Program-made: the position numbers and the translations under genes
DNA from: Streptomyces changanensis
GTDB taxonomy: Bacteria > Actinomycetota > Actinomycetes > Streptomycetales > Streptomycetaceae
Direction of reading: 5' to 3'
NCBI RefSeq assembly: GCF_024600715.1
Contig: NZ_CP102332.1
Span: 2,914,001-2,978,000, forward strand
Length of the DNA stretch: 64,000 nt
Notes under the pieces: model-generated
What the model was told of the DNA's origin: nothing
Seen by the model: the letters and a program-made list of their open reading frames with translations, nothing else
Database searches by the model: none
Shown here: in pieces, positions 25,229 through 33,449 of the stretch
Layout: every line of letters begins with the position of its first letter
Position numbering within the stretch: position 1 is the first letter of the stretch

Positions 25229-26503
25229 GTGTCCATGACCGGTAACGGCAGGCGACGTCCTTCCACCTCGCTCCTCCCCAGGGCCGCGGCGGTGCTCGTC
25301 GCGGCGTCCCTCCTCACCGGCTGCGGCGCTCTCCCTGGAGCCACGGGGGGCTCCAGGGAGCCCGTCACGGTGATGACCTGGGCCCCTTCGGGCACCCGCG
25401 CGACCAACATGCCCGGCATGCCGGCGATGGCCGAGGCGTACGCCCGCTGGGCCAACAGCCGGGGCGGCATCGACGGCCACGAACTGCGCGTCCTCACCTG
25501 TAACGAGGACAACACCGCGACCGGTGCCGCCGCGTGCGCCCGCCAGGCCGTCCGCGAGGGCGCGGTCGCGGTGGTCGGCTCGTACAGCCAGCACGGCCGG
25601 GCCTTCATGGCGACCCTGGAGGCGGCGAACATCCCGTACATCGGCGGGTACGGCCTGTCCGACGAGGAGTTCACCAGCCATCTGTCCTACCCGGTCAACG
25701 GCGGGCAGGTCTCGCTGCTGGCCGGGAACGGCATGCAGCTCGCCGCCTCCTGCGAGCGGGTGTCCCTCGTCCGCCCCGACACGATCGCCGGCGACTACCT
25801 GCACGCGCTGCTCAACTCCGGGCTCACGCTGGGCCGGCAGCGCGAGGCGTACGACATCCCCGCCGCCGAGGACGCCGGCGAGTACGCGGCCGTCGCCGAC
25901 CGCTCCCGCGAGCGGGCCGGCGACGAGCGCGGCTGCGTCACGGCGGCGCTCGGCGAGCGCACGGCCCACTTCTTCGACTCCTACCGGCGGCTGCCCTCCG
26001 ACGGCCGGGACGTGCGCGTCTCGTCGGTGCTGGGCAGCGTCGACCAGCCGCTGGTCGACCGCACGGGCGGCGCCTCCGGCCCCTTCGAGGGCGCGTACAT
26101 CACCGGCTGGTACCCCGACGCGGCCGACCCGCGCTGGGAGCCGATGAAGCAGACGATCCAGGAGCACGCCTTCGGCGACAACCGGATCGACCCGGCCGAC
26201 GCCGGCGTGCAGACCACCTGGATCGCCTACACGGTCCTGCGGCGGGTCCTGGAGGCGATCGGCGACGAGGAGGTCACGCCCGGCAGGATCGCCCTCACCC
26301 TCGACCGGGGCCTGCGGGTGGACACCGGGGGGCTCACGCCCACCCTGCGCTGGCGGTACGAGGACATGCTCGGCACGCCCGGCTTCCCCCGGATCGTCAA
26401 CCACGGGGTGACCTTCCAGGTCGTGCGGCAGGGCCGCCTCGTGGCGCAGACCACGGGCTTCGTCGACGTCGGCGAGGCCATGCTCGACGCCCGCACCTCG
26501 TAG
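25229..26503 (+). CDS. ABC-type branched-chain amino-acid-like substrate-binding lipoprotein
   Basis: A 424-residue exported protein with a basic N-terminus, hydrophobic core and lipobox LLTGC (Cys about residue 31), so it is membrane-anchored outside the cell. The mature part is a Leu/Ile/Val-binding type I periplasmic-binding fold (VTVMTWAPSGTRATNMPGMPAM, AVAVVGSYSQHGRAFMATLEAANIPYIG, a second lobe GAYITGWYPDAADPRW). No permease or ATPase gene adjoins it, so it may serve a remote transporter or act as a sensor. The GTG at 25229 was chosen from an AGGGGG 11 nt upstream; the ATG at 25235 is equally plausible. Confidence 0.88.
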   Translation: MSMTGNGRRRPSTSLLPRAAAVLVAASLLTGCGALPGATGGSREPVTVMTWAPSGTRATNMPGMPAMAEAYARWANSRGGIDGHELRVLTCNEDNTATGAAACARQAVREGAVAVVGSYSQHGRAFMATLEAANIPYIGGYGLSDEEFTSHLSYPVNGGQVSLLAGNGMQLAASCERVSLVRPDTIAGDYLHALLNSGLTLGRQREAYDIPAAEDAGEYAAVADRSRERAGDERGCVTAALGERTAHFFDSYRRLPSDGRDVRVSSVLGSVDQPLVDRTGGASGPFEGAYITGWYPDAADPRWEPMKQTIQEHAFGDNRIDPADAGVQTTWIAYTVLRRVLEAIGDEEVTPGRIALTLDRGLRVDTGGLTPTLRWRYEDMLGTPGFPRIVNHGVTFQVVRQGRLVAQTTGFVDVGEAMLDARTS

Positions 26504-26530
26504 CCGCGACCCCTCGACGGACGTGCGCGC

Positions 26531-26790
26531 GCGGGGGTGCGGCGCTCAGACGGACGGCGTGCGGGGGTGCGGTGCTCAGACGGGCGGCGTGCGGGGGTGC
26601 GGCGCTCAGACGGGCGGCGTGCGGGGGTGCGGCGTACGGCCCTCGGGCGTGCGGTGCTCGGGTGTGGGGCGTGCGGCGTGCGGCGTGCGGCCCTCAGGCG
26701 TGCGGGGGTGCGGGCGTGCGGCGTACGGCCCTCGTGCGTGCGAGACGCGACCCTCGGGCGTGCGGCGCTCGGGCGTGCGGGGGTGTCCGG
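26531..26790. repeat. 30-bp tandem repeat and degenerate tail downstream of the lipoprotein gene
   Basis: The unit beginning gcgggggtgcggcgctcaga starts at 26531, 26561, 26591 and 26621, exactly 30 bp apart with one to three changes. Degenerate gcgtgcgg/ccctcgggcg words follow to about 26790. It fills the 311-bp convergent gap before 26815. Because 30 is a multiple of three the frames stay open, but there is no RBS or domain, so it is not called as a gene. Confidence 0.85.
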
Positions 26791-26814
26791 TGCGGCACCC
26801 CCGCGGGCGGGACG

Positions 26815-28194
26815 TCAGAGCTCCGTGGGCTGGCGTTCGGGGAGGCCGTGCGTCCGGGCGATGCCGTTCCACAGGCCCGCGGCCTTCCGCTTGGCGTCGG
26901 TCGCCTCGCTGCTGGCCCCCGCCGCCGAGGCGGTGCTGCCGGTGTTGCGGGCCTTGCCGTCCTTGCAGTTCTTCGGCTTCTTGACCTGCTCGGCCCAGGC
27001 CGCGTAGTGGTCGTCGGCCTTGGCCGACGCCTGCCAGGCGGTGGTGAGGGCGGCGGCGAGGTCGGCGTGGTCGGGAAGCTTGTCGATCGGCGTGCTCCCC
27101 AGCCGGGTCACCAGCTCGCGGCGCTGCCCCGCGGCCTCGCGCAGGTCGGTGGCGGCCTCGTCCAGCTTCTGGCACCGCTTGATGTTCTCGACCGACCGGA
27201 TCACCGCGGCGCGGCTGTCGTTGCTGTCGGCCAGCAGCTTGTCCAGCCCCTCCGCCTGCGTCTTCACCGGGTCGGGGGCGGGCGCGGCCGACGTCCGCTC
27301 GGGCGTCGGCGACGAGGCGGCCGCGGCCACGCCCGTCTTGTCGGTCCGTCCGTCCGGGTCGTCCCCGCCGCCGAGCAGGGCACCCGCGCCGAGGCCCACG
27401 ACGGCGCACCCCACGACGACGGCCGCGACCAGCGGCAGCTTCGAGGAGCGGCGGCGCGGCTCGTCGTCGTACCCGTCGTACGGGTCGGGGCGCCCGGCCG
27501 GGGCGCTCCAGGACTGCTGCGGCGGGGGCGCCTGGTGTTGCGGACGGACGTACTGCTGCTGGTGCGGGGGCTGGGGGTGCTGGGCCTGCGGCGGCTGGTG
27601 GTGTCGGGCTGGCTCCTCGTACCGGGGCATCTGCTGCGTCCCGCCCGAGGTGCCGTCCCGGAAGAGGTTGTCGAACTCGGCCGGCGGACCGGTACGCCCC
27701 GGTACGGGCGGTATGTACTGGGTCGCCTCGGCGTCCGGCTCCGGCTGCCGGGGCGGCTGGTGCTGGTGCTGCGGCGGCTGGGGCTCCGGCTGGTACTGCG
27801 GGGACGGGTACGGCTGCCCGTACCCCTGCGGCGGCTGGGGCTGCCCGTACCCCTGCGGCGACTGGCCGTACCCCTGCGGCTGGGGCTGCCCGTACCCCTG
27901 CGGCGGCTGGGCGCCGAAGCCCGTGCCGAGGAACTGCGTCGACTCCGCCGGGCTCTCCGGTGGCAGGGGCGAGGACGCCGGCGGCACCGGCCGCAGGTAC
28001 TGCGTGGCCGGGTCCGTCACGGCGTCCGGGCCCACCGGCCGCAGGTACTGCGTCGCCGGGTCCGTCACGGCGTCCGGGGTCGGGGACGCGGCGGGGTCCT
28101 CACCCGGCGCGGCCTGCGGGGGCGGCGGCCCCCAGGGTCGCCCTGCGGGCTGTCCCCACGACTGGCCCTCCTGGCCGTGTCCGCTCTGCGTCAC
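26815..28194 (-). CDS. Single-pass membrane protein with Pro/Gln/Tyr-rich cytoplasmic region
   Basis: A 459-residue protein. Residues 1-265 are disordered and rich in Pro, Gln, Gly, Tyr. They carry two copies of PDAVTDPATQYLRPV (about 40-68) and many QGYGQP(Q) units (about 95-135). One transmembrane helix follows a basic stop (RRRSSKLPLVAAVVVGCAVV, about 272-296). The outer domain (about 330-459) is helical, with paired cysteines (KRCQKLDEAA, KNCKDG). Such tails occur in actinobacterial proteins that meet FHA- or kinase-linked complexes through repeated TQ(Y/F) sites; ATQYL/STQFL could be Thr-phosphorylation or FHA motifs. That link is inference. Function is unknown. Confidence 0.85.
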   Translation of the reverse strand: MTQSGHGQEGQSWGQPAGRPWGPPPPQAAPGEDPAASPTPDAVTDPATQYLRPVGPDAVTDPATQYLRPVPPASSPLPPESPAESTQFLGTGFGAQPPQGYGQPQPQGYGQSPQGYGQPQPPQGYGQPYPSPQYQPEPQPPQHQHQPPRQPEPDAEATQYIPPVPGRTGPPAEFDNLFRDGTSGGTQQMPRYEEPARHHQPPQAQHPQPPHQQQYVRPQHQAPPPQQSWSAPAGRPDPYDGYDDEPRRRSSKLPLVAAVVVGCAVVGLGAGALLGGGDDPDGRTDKTGVAAAASSPTPERTSAAPAPDPVKTQAEGLDKLLADSNDSRAAVIRSVENIKRCQKLDEAATDLREAAGQRRELVTRLGSTPIDKLPDHADLAAALTTAWQASAKADDHYAAWAEQVKKPKNCKDGKARNTGSTASAAGASSEATDAKRKAAGLWNGIARTHGLPERQPTEL

Positions 28195-28275
28195 CGGGAC
28201 TCCTACGTGTGAACCTACGGAAACGTCGGCTCACGCTACCGGGTGGACCCCCGCCCCCGCACACGGGTGCGGCCG

Positions 28276-29658
28276 TCAGGCCGCCTGGAGGTCCAGCCGC
28301 GCCGTGAACTCCCGTACCGCGGCCTCCTCCCGGAACGGCTCCAGCCGCAGCTGGAGGTCGTCGAGGTACTCCGCGCCGCGCGACGACCGCAGCGTGCCGA
28401 GGAGTTCGGCCGCGCGGACGCCCGTGTGGCACGCCTGCTCCACCTCGCGCTGCTGCACCTGCGCCGACGCCAGCAGCACGAGGCCGATCGCCCGGCGCCG
28501 CGCGCGGGACGCCGGGTGGCCCTCCAGCGCCTCGGTCGCCGCCCTGGCCGCCGCCCGCGCCTGGCCGAGGTCCCGGTGGCAGTGCGCCAGTTCGTCGGCG
28601 AGGTACGCGTGGTCGAAGTGGGCGATCCACGCGGGGTCGTCGCCCGAGCCCGGGTCGGCCCGGTCCAGCGCCGCGACGGCCCGCCCCGCCACGTCCTCGC
28701 AGGTGCGCGCGTCGCCGAGGAGCGCGTGGCCCCGCGCCTCGGCCGCCAGGAACATCGCCTCCGCCCGCGGCGTGACGTGCCCGCGGGCGCCCTCCTGCGC
28801 GGCCCGCGCCAGCTGGGCGATCTCACGCGGGTTGCCCAGCTCCGCCGCGAGGTGGCTCATGGACGCGGCGAGCACGTACCCGCCGTACGCCCGGTCGCCG
28901 GCCGCCTGCGCGAGGCGCAGCGCCTGGATGTAGTACCGCTGCGCCAGACCGGGCTGGCCGGTGTCGACGGCCATGTACCCGGCGAGTTCGGTGAGCCGGG
29001 CGACGGCGGCGAAGAGCTGCCGGCCGACCGCGTCCCGGTAGGAGCCGGCCAGCATCCCGGAGACCACGCTGTTGAGGTAGTGCACGACCACCGGCCGCAC
29101 GTGCCCGCTGCCGAACCGGTGGTCGAGGTCGACCAGCGCCTCGGTCATGGCCCGTACGGCGCGGACGTCCGACAGCCCCACCCGGGACCCGGCGGCCCGG
29201 GAGACCTGCGGGTCGGGGCCGGTGATCAGCCAGTCGCGGCTGGGTTCGACGAGGGCGGAGGCGGCGACGGTCGAGCCGGACAGGAAGTCCCGCCGTCCCA
29301 CGTCGCTGCGCCACAGCTCGCAGACCTGCTCGATGGCGCCGAGGACGGTCGGCGCGAACTGCAGGCCCACCCCGCTGGCCAGGTTCTTACCGTTCGCCAT
29401 CCCGATCTCGTCGATCGTGACGGTACGGCCCAGCTTGCGCCCGAGTGCCTCCGCGATGATGCCGGGGGCCCGGCCACGCGGCTGCTGTCCGCGCAGCCAG
29501 CGCGCCACGGACGTCTTGTCGTACCGCAGGTCCAGCCCCCGTTCGGAGCCGACCATGTTGACGCGGCGGGCGAGCCCGGCGTTGGAGCACCCCGCTTCCT
29601 GGATGAGAGCCTGCAGCCGTTCGTTCGGCTGACGGGCGACGAGCGGCCTCGCTGCCAT
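28276..29658 (-). CDS. NsdA-like regulator (HTH plus TPR)
   Basis: A 460-residue protein. A Streptomyces-specific helix-turn-helix region lies at about 10-60 (NERLQALIQEAGCSNAGLARRVN then DKTSVARWLRGQQPRG). A long helical TPR-like region (about 150-450) follows, rich in Ala, Arg and Leu. It resembles the NsdA/NsdB family, whose members repress sporulation and antibiotic production in S. coelicolor; I assign family, not orthology. The ATG at 29658 has AGGGGG ahead. An inverted repeat GTGATC-N8-GATCAC (29684-29703) lies in its leader and might be an operator. Confidence 0.85.
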   Translation of the reverse strand: MAARPLVARQPNERLQALIQEAGCSNAGLARRVNMVGSERGLDLRYDKTSVARWLRGQQPRGRAPGIIAEALGRKLGRTVTIDEIGMANGKNLASGVGLQFAPTVLGAIEQVCELWRSDVGRRDFLSGSTVAASALVEPSRDWLITGPDPQVSRAAGSRVGLSDVRAVRAMTEALVDLDHRFGSGHVRPVVVHYLNSVVSGMLAGSYRDAVGRQLFAAVARLTELAGYMAVDTGQPGLAQRYYIQALRLAQAAGDRAYGGYVLAASMSHLAAELGNPREIAQLARAAQEGARGHVTPRAEAMFLAAEARGHALLGDARTCEDVAGRAVAALDRADPGSGDDPAWIAHFDHAYLADELAHCHRDLGQARAAARAATEALEGHPASRARRRAIGLVLLASAQVQQREVEQACHTGVRAAELLGTLRSSRGAEYLDDLQLRLEPFREEAAVREFTARLDLQAA

Positions 29659-29683
29659 GACTACCCCCTGTGGTGCCGGTGGT

Positions 29684-29703
29684 GATCAGTCCGTCGATCA
29701 CTG
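29684..29703. promoter_or_regulatory. Inverted repeat in the NsdA-like gene leader
   Basis: GTGATC (29684-29689) and GATCAC (29698-29703) are separated by 8 nt, 25-45 bp upstream of the regulator's start. The surrounding 29659-29957 gap is less GC-rich than average and should hold the divergent promoters. The operator role is a guess from position and symmetry. Confidence 0.35.
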
Positions 29704-29957
29704 CCCGGCTGGTGTCCGGAGAATGCAGAACGTGGCGCTGTAATACCAAAACAACGACTATGGCGACGTATCGCGGTGCATGCCGGGAGCCTCCCGCATT
29801 GACGCCCCTCCCCCGACAGTGGTTACCCCTCCATGGCTCCCGCAGCCCGTGCGCGCCCCCGGACGTGCACCCATGCGCCCCGCGTGCCGGATCGATGCAC
29901 CTCGGCCTTCGGCTTTGCGCCCCGTAACCCCCGGTGTGGCGGGGAGTTGTGCTCTCC

Positions 29958-30632
29958 GTGGAAGAGACCATCGGAGTCACGGAAGCCGCACGGATCCCCC
30001 AGCAGCGCGGTGAGCAGCTGTTGGACAGCGCCGTGCGGTACGCGGAAGAGCGGCACTGGGACGTGTTCCCCGGTACGTGGTTGGAGGCGGTCGAGGGGCG
30101 GGAGCTGTGCTCCTGCGAGGACCCGGCCTGCCCCGCGCCCGGCGCGCACCCGGCGCGGCCCGACTGGGCGTCGCAGGCGACGGGGAGCGCGGTCGGGGCG
30201 CGCCGGCTGTGGGGCAGGCACCCCCGGGCGTCGATCCTGCTGCCGACGGGGCGCACCTTCGACGCGCTGGACGTGCCGGAGTCGGCGGGCTTCCTCGCGC
30301 TCGCGCGGATGGAGCGGATGGACCTCACGCTCGGCCCGGTGACGTGCACGCCGGACCGTCGCATGCTGTTCTTCGTCCTGCCGGGCGCGGCCCCGAAGGT
30401 CGCGGACCTGATCCGCAAGCTGGGCTGGTCCCCGGCCGGGATCGACCTGGTCGCCAAGGGCGAGGGCCAGTACGTGGCGGCGCCGCCCACCCGGATCGGC
30501 GGCCAGGGCGCGGTGCAGTGGGCGAACCGCCCCACCGCGGCGAACCGCTGGCTGCCGGACGTGGAGGAGCTGATCAGCCCCCTCGCCTACGCGTGCGGCC
30601 GGGAGGCGGCGGCCGCGCGGGGGCGCCAGTAG
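29958..30632 (+). CDS. Bifunctional primase/polymerase (Prim-Pol) domain protein
   Basis: A 224-residue protein with the N-terminal Prim-Pol/AEP-like region seen in actinobacterial and phage bifunctional DNA primase/polymerases. It shows LLDSAVRYAEERHWDVFPGTWLEA, a Cys cluster CSCEDPACPAPGAHPARPDW, then LPTGRTFDALDVPESAG and APPTRIGG. The helicase part of phage enzymes is absent, so this is the chromosomal stand-alone form whose biological role is unclear. The catalytic acidic pair is not fully evident (DALDVP). GTG 29958 was chosen with GGGGAG 11 nt upstream; GTGs at 29934 and 29949 are alternatives. Confidence 0.8.
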   Translation: MEETIGVTEAARIPQQRGEQLLDSAVRYAEERHWDVFPGTWLEAVEGRELCSCEDPACPAPGAHPARPDWASQATGSAVGARRLWGRHPRASILLPTGRTFDALDVPESAGFLALARMERMDLTLGPVTCTPDRRMLFFVLPGAAPKVADLIRKLGWSPAGIDLVAKGEGQYVAAPPTRIGGQGAVQWANRPTAANRWLPDVEELISPLAYACGREAAAARGRQ

Positions 30633-30710
30633 GGGCGCGGGCCCGCCGGTGAGGGGTTCGTAGGCTGTCCCCACGGTCGCAGGGTGCGGCGGGGACAGCG
30701 AGAGGCGGCA

Positions 30711-31529
30711 GTGACCATGCCGGAGCCGGAAGTTGACATGGCGGGTGGAGCGCCCTCGGCGGCGCCGCCCGCCGTTCGTGTGGAAGGGCTGTGGAAGCGC
30801 TTCGGCGAACAGGTGGCGGTCGCGGGGGTGGACCTGGCGCTGCCCGCCGGGAAGTTCGTCGGCCTGGTCGGCCCGAACGGCGCGGGCAAGACGACGACGC
30901 TGTCCATGGTGACCGGGCTGCTGCGCCCCGACGGGGGCCGGATCGAGGTCGCCGGGCACGACGTGTGGCGGGACCCGGCCGCGGTGAAGGCCCGCATCGG
31001 TGTCCTGCCGGAGGGACTGCGGCTCTTCGAGCGGCTCTCGGGGCGTGAACTCCTCGGCTACACCGGGCGGCTGCGGGGGCTGCCCGGCGCCGAGGTCGAC
31101 AAGCGGGCCACGCAACTGCTGGACGTGCTCGACCTGGCCGGCTCGCAGCACAAGCTGGTGATCGACTACTCGACCGGCATGCGGAAGAAGATCGGGCTCG
31201 CGGCGGCGCTGCTGCACAACCCGGAGGTGCTCTTCCTGGACGAACCGTTCGAGGGCGTGGACCCGGTGTCGGCGCAGACCATCCGGGGCGTCCTGGAGCG
31301 GTACACGGCGTCGGGCGCGACGGTGGTGTTCTCCAGCCACGTGATGGAGCTGGTGGAGTCGCTGTGCGACTGGGTGGCGGTCATGGCGGCGGGCCGGATC
31401 CGCGCACAGGGCACCCTGGCCGAGGTGCGGGGGGACGCGCCCACGCTCCAGCGGGCGTTCCTGGAGCTGGTGGGCGCGCAGGGCCGGGACACGGGCGAGT
31501 CGCTCGACTGGCTCGGGGGTGCGCGGTGA
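30711..31529 (+). CDS. ABC transporter ATP-binding protein
   Basis: A 272-residue ATPase of an exporter-type ABC system. Walker A is GPNGAGKTT (about residue 55). The Q-loop position reads LPEGLRLFE, lacking a canonical Gln as in CcmA-like ATPases. The signature is degenerate (YSTGMRKKIGLAAALL), Walker B is VLFLDEPFEGVD, and the H-loop is SSHVMELVE. GTG 30711 has GAGAGG 5 nt upstream; ATG 30717 is the alternative. Its stop overlaps the GTG of the permease gene (GTGA), so the two subunits are translationally coupled. The exported substrate is unknown. Confidence 0.93.
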   Translation: MTMPEPEVDMAGGAPSAAPPAVRVEGLWKRFGEQVAVAGVDLALPAGKFVGLVGPNGAGKTTTLSMVTGLLRPDGGRIEVAGHDVWRDPAAVKARIGVLPEGLRLFERLSGRELLGYTGRLRGLPGAEVDKRATQLLDVLDLAGSQHKLVIDYSTGMRKKIGLAAALLHNPEVLFLDEPFEGVDPVSAQTIRGVLERYTASGATVVFSSHVMELVESLCDWVAVMAAGRIRAQGTLAEVRGDAPTLQRAFLELVGAQGRDTGESLDWLGGAR

Positions 31530-33292
31530 CCCCGGCGGCCGGTACGGCCCTGCCGGGCGGCACCGGCGGCCCCGGGGTGCCGGGGGCGTCCGGGGTGCCG
31601 GGGGCGTCCGGGGTGCCGGGGGCGTCCGGTGTGCCGGGGGCGTCCGGAGTGCCGGGCGGGGGGCCGGGCGGGGGGCCGGGCGGGGGGCCGGGGGTGGTGG
31701 GTGCCGGGCTGGTTCCCGTCTTCGTCGGGATCAAGTGGGCGCTGCTGCGCAACGGCCTGCGGCAGTCGACGGGTCGGACGGCCGTCTACGTCGTGTCGAT
31801 CGTCTTCACGCTCCTGTTCGCCGCCGGGCAGCTGCTCGGCATGGTGCTGCTGCGGGGCCACGCACAGGCCGGCACGCTCGCGGTGCTGCTGACGGCGGTG
31901 CTCGCCCTCGGCTGGGCGGTGATGCCCCTGTTCTTCCCGAGCGGTGACGAGACGCTCGACCCGACACGACTGGTGATGCTGCCGCTGCGGGCGGGTCCGC
32001 TGGTGCGGGCGCTGCTGGTGGCGTCGCTGGTGGGCATCGGCCCTCTGTTCACGCTGTGCCTGGCGGTGGGTGCCGGCATCTCCGTGGCGCACGGGGCGTT
32101 CGCCGTGGCCGTGGCGGTCGTGGCCGTGCCGCTGGTGCTGCTGGTCTGCCTGGCGCTGGCACGGGCCGTCGCCGCGGCGAACATCCGGCTGCTGACCTCG
32201 CGCAGGGGCCGGGACCTGGCGCTGCTGAGCGGCCTCGTGGTGGCGGTCGGCATCCAATTCGTGAACTTCGGCGCGCAACGGCTGGGCGAGGCGGGCGGGT
32301 TGTCCCGGCTGGGGCCGGCCGCGGAGGTCGTGCGCTGGGTGCCGCCCGCGTCGGCGGTCGGCGCGGTGGACTCGGCGGGCCGGGGCGCGTACGGGGCCGC
32401 CGTGGTGCAGCTGCTGCTGTCGGCGGCGGCGCTGGCGGGGCTGCTGTACTGGTGGCAGCGGAGCCTGACGACGCTGATGACGGCGCCCGACGGGTCGACG
32501 CTCGCCGCGGCCGGCACCGGCGCGGACCGGCGGCGCTCCGCGGCGGGCGGGGGCCGGCTGTGGCCGCAGGGGCGTACCGGCGCGGTCATGCGGCGGGCGC
32601 TGACGTACGCCTGGCGCGACCCGAAGGCGAAGTCCGGGTGGGTGACGGCGCTCGCGCTGGGCGTGATCATCCCGCTCTTCAACGCCTGGCAGGGCAACGG
32701 GTCGATCTACTGGTCGTGCTTCGCGGCGGGCATGCTCGGGACGCTGATGTACAACCAGTTCGGCCAGGACACCTCGGCGTTCTGGATGGTCGCGATGACC
32801 GTGTCGTCGCCCCGGGACGCGTACGTGGAGCTGCGGGCGCGGGCCTGGGCGCTGCTGCTGGTGACGCTGCCGTACGCGACGCTGGTGACGGTGGCGACGG
32901 CGGTGGTGGTCGGTGACTGGCGGGCGCTGCCCGAGGGTTTGGGGCTGTCGTACGGGCTGCTCGGGGCGATGCTCGGGATGGGCGCGTGGGCCTCGGCGTT
33001 CTTCCCGTACTCCATCCCGCAGGACAGCGCCTACAAGAACGCCGCGCCGGGGCAGGGCTCACTGGCGTGGATCTCGATGATGGGCGGGATGTTCGGTTCG
33101 GCGGTGCTGTGCGCGCCGCTGATCGTGGCCGCCGTCTGGTCGCACGCGTCGTCGACCGGGCCGTCGGGGTGGCTGCTCCTCCCGCTGGGCGCCTGCTGGG
33201 GCGCGCTGCTCACCTGGGCGGGCCTGCGCTGGGGCGCGTCGCGCACGGCGCGGCGCCTGCCGGAGATCCTGGCGGCGGTCAGCAAGGCGTGA
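31526..33292 (+). CDS. ABC transporter permease with collagen-like N-terminus
   Basis: A 588-residue membrane protein with about 12 hydrophobic segments from residue 60 onward (VYVVSIVFTLLFAAGQLLGM, VLLTAVLALGWAVMPLFF and others), a soluble loop near 320-350, and a basic C-terminus. It resembles ABC exporter permeases of the ABC-2-like type paired with the preceding ATPase. The first 57 residues are unusual: after VTPAAGTALPGG comes a GVPGAS hexapeptide repeat (about four copies), then GGP triplets, from 18-bp and 12-bp DNA repeats (31562-31690). The tail is probably cytoplasmic and variable in length. The start GTG overlaps the upstream stop. Confidence 0.88.
   Translation: MTPAAGTALPGGTGGPGVPGASGVPGASGVPGASGVPGASGVPGGGPGGGPGGGPGVVGAGLVPVFVGIKWALLRNGLRQSTGRTAVYVVSIVFTLLFAAGQLLGMVLLRGHAQAGTLAVLLTAVLALGWAVMPLFFPSGDETLDPTRLVMLPLRAGPLVRALLVASLVGIGPLFTLCLAVGAGISVAHGAFAVAVAVVAVPLVLLVCLALARAVAAANIRLLTSRRGRDLALLSGLVVAVGIQFVNFGAQRLGEAGGLSRLGPAAEVVRWVPPASAVGAVDSAGRGAYGAAVVQLLLSAAALAGLLYWWQRSLTTLMTAPDGSTLAAAGTGADRRRSAAGGGRLWPQGRTGAVMRRALTYAWRDPKAKSGWVTALALGVIIPLFNAWQGNGSIYWSCFAAGMLGTLMYNQFGQDTSAFWMVAMTVSSPRDAYVELRARAWALLLVTLPYATLVTVATAVVVGDWRALPEGLGLSYGLLGAMLGMGAWASAFFPYSIPQDSAYKNAAPGQGSLAWISMMGGMFGSAVLCAPLIVAAVWSHASSTGPSGWLLLPLGACWGALLTWAGLRWGASRTARRLPEILAAVSKA
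31562..31690 (+). repeat. 18-bp and 12-bp in-frame minisatellite inside the permease gene
   Basis: The unit ggggtgccgggggcgtcc (18 bp) is repeated about four to five times, then gggccgggcggg (12 bp) about three times. Both periods are multiples of three and encode GVPGAS and GGPG repeats. Copy-number change would alter only the length of the N-terminal tail. Confidence 0.9.
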
Positions 33293-33325
33293 GCCCCGCC
33301 CGCTGCGGCCGTACACGGATCCGGG

Positions 33326-33445
33326 CGGGCCGGGTCCGCGTACGGCGGGGCGGGCCGGGTCCGCGAACGGCGGGGCGGGCCGGGCCGGGTCCGCGTACGC
33401 CGGGGGCGGGGCCGTGTACGGCGGGGCGGGGCCGTGTACGGCGGG
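33326..33445. repeat. Tandem GC repeats between permease and hydrolase genes
   Basis: cgggtccgcg recurs at 33331, 33356 and 33386 (25-30 bp units), followed by two 20-bp units ggggcggggccgtgtacggc (33405-33440). It lies in the convergent gap. No terminator-like hairpin with a short loop is apparent. Confidence 0.75.
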
Positions 33446-33449
33446 GGCG

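Noticed and set aside
26531..26650. 30-bp repeat array considered as CRISPR
   Set aside because: The repeat is continuous without spacers.
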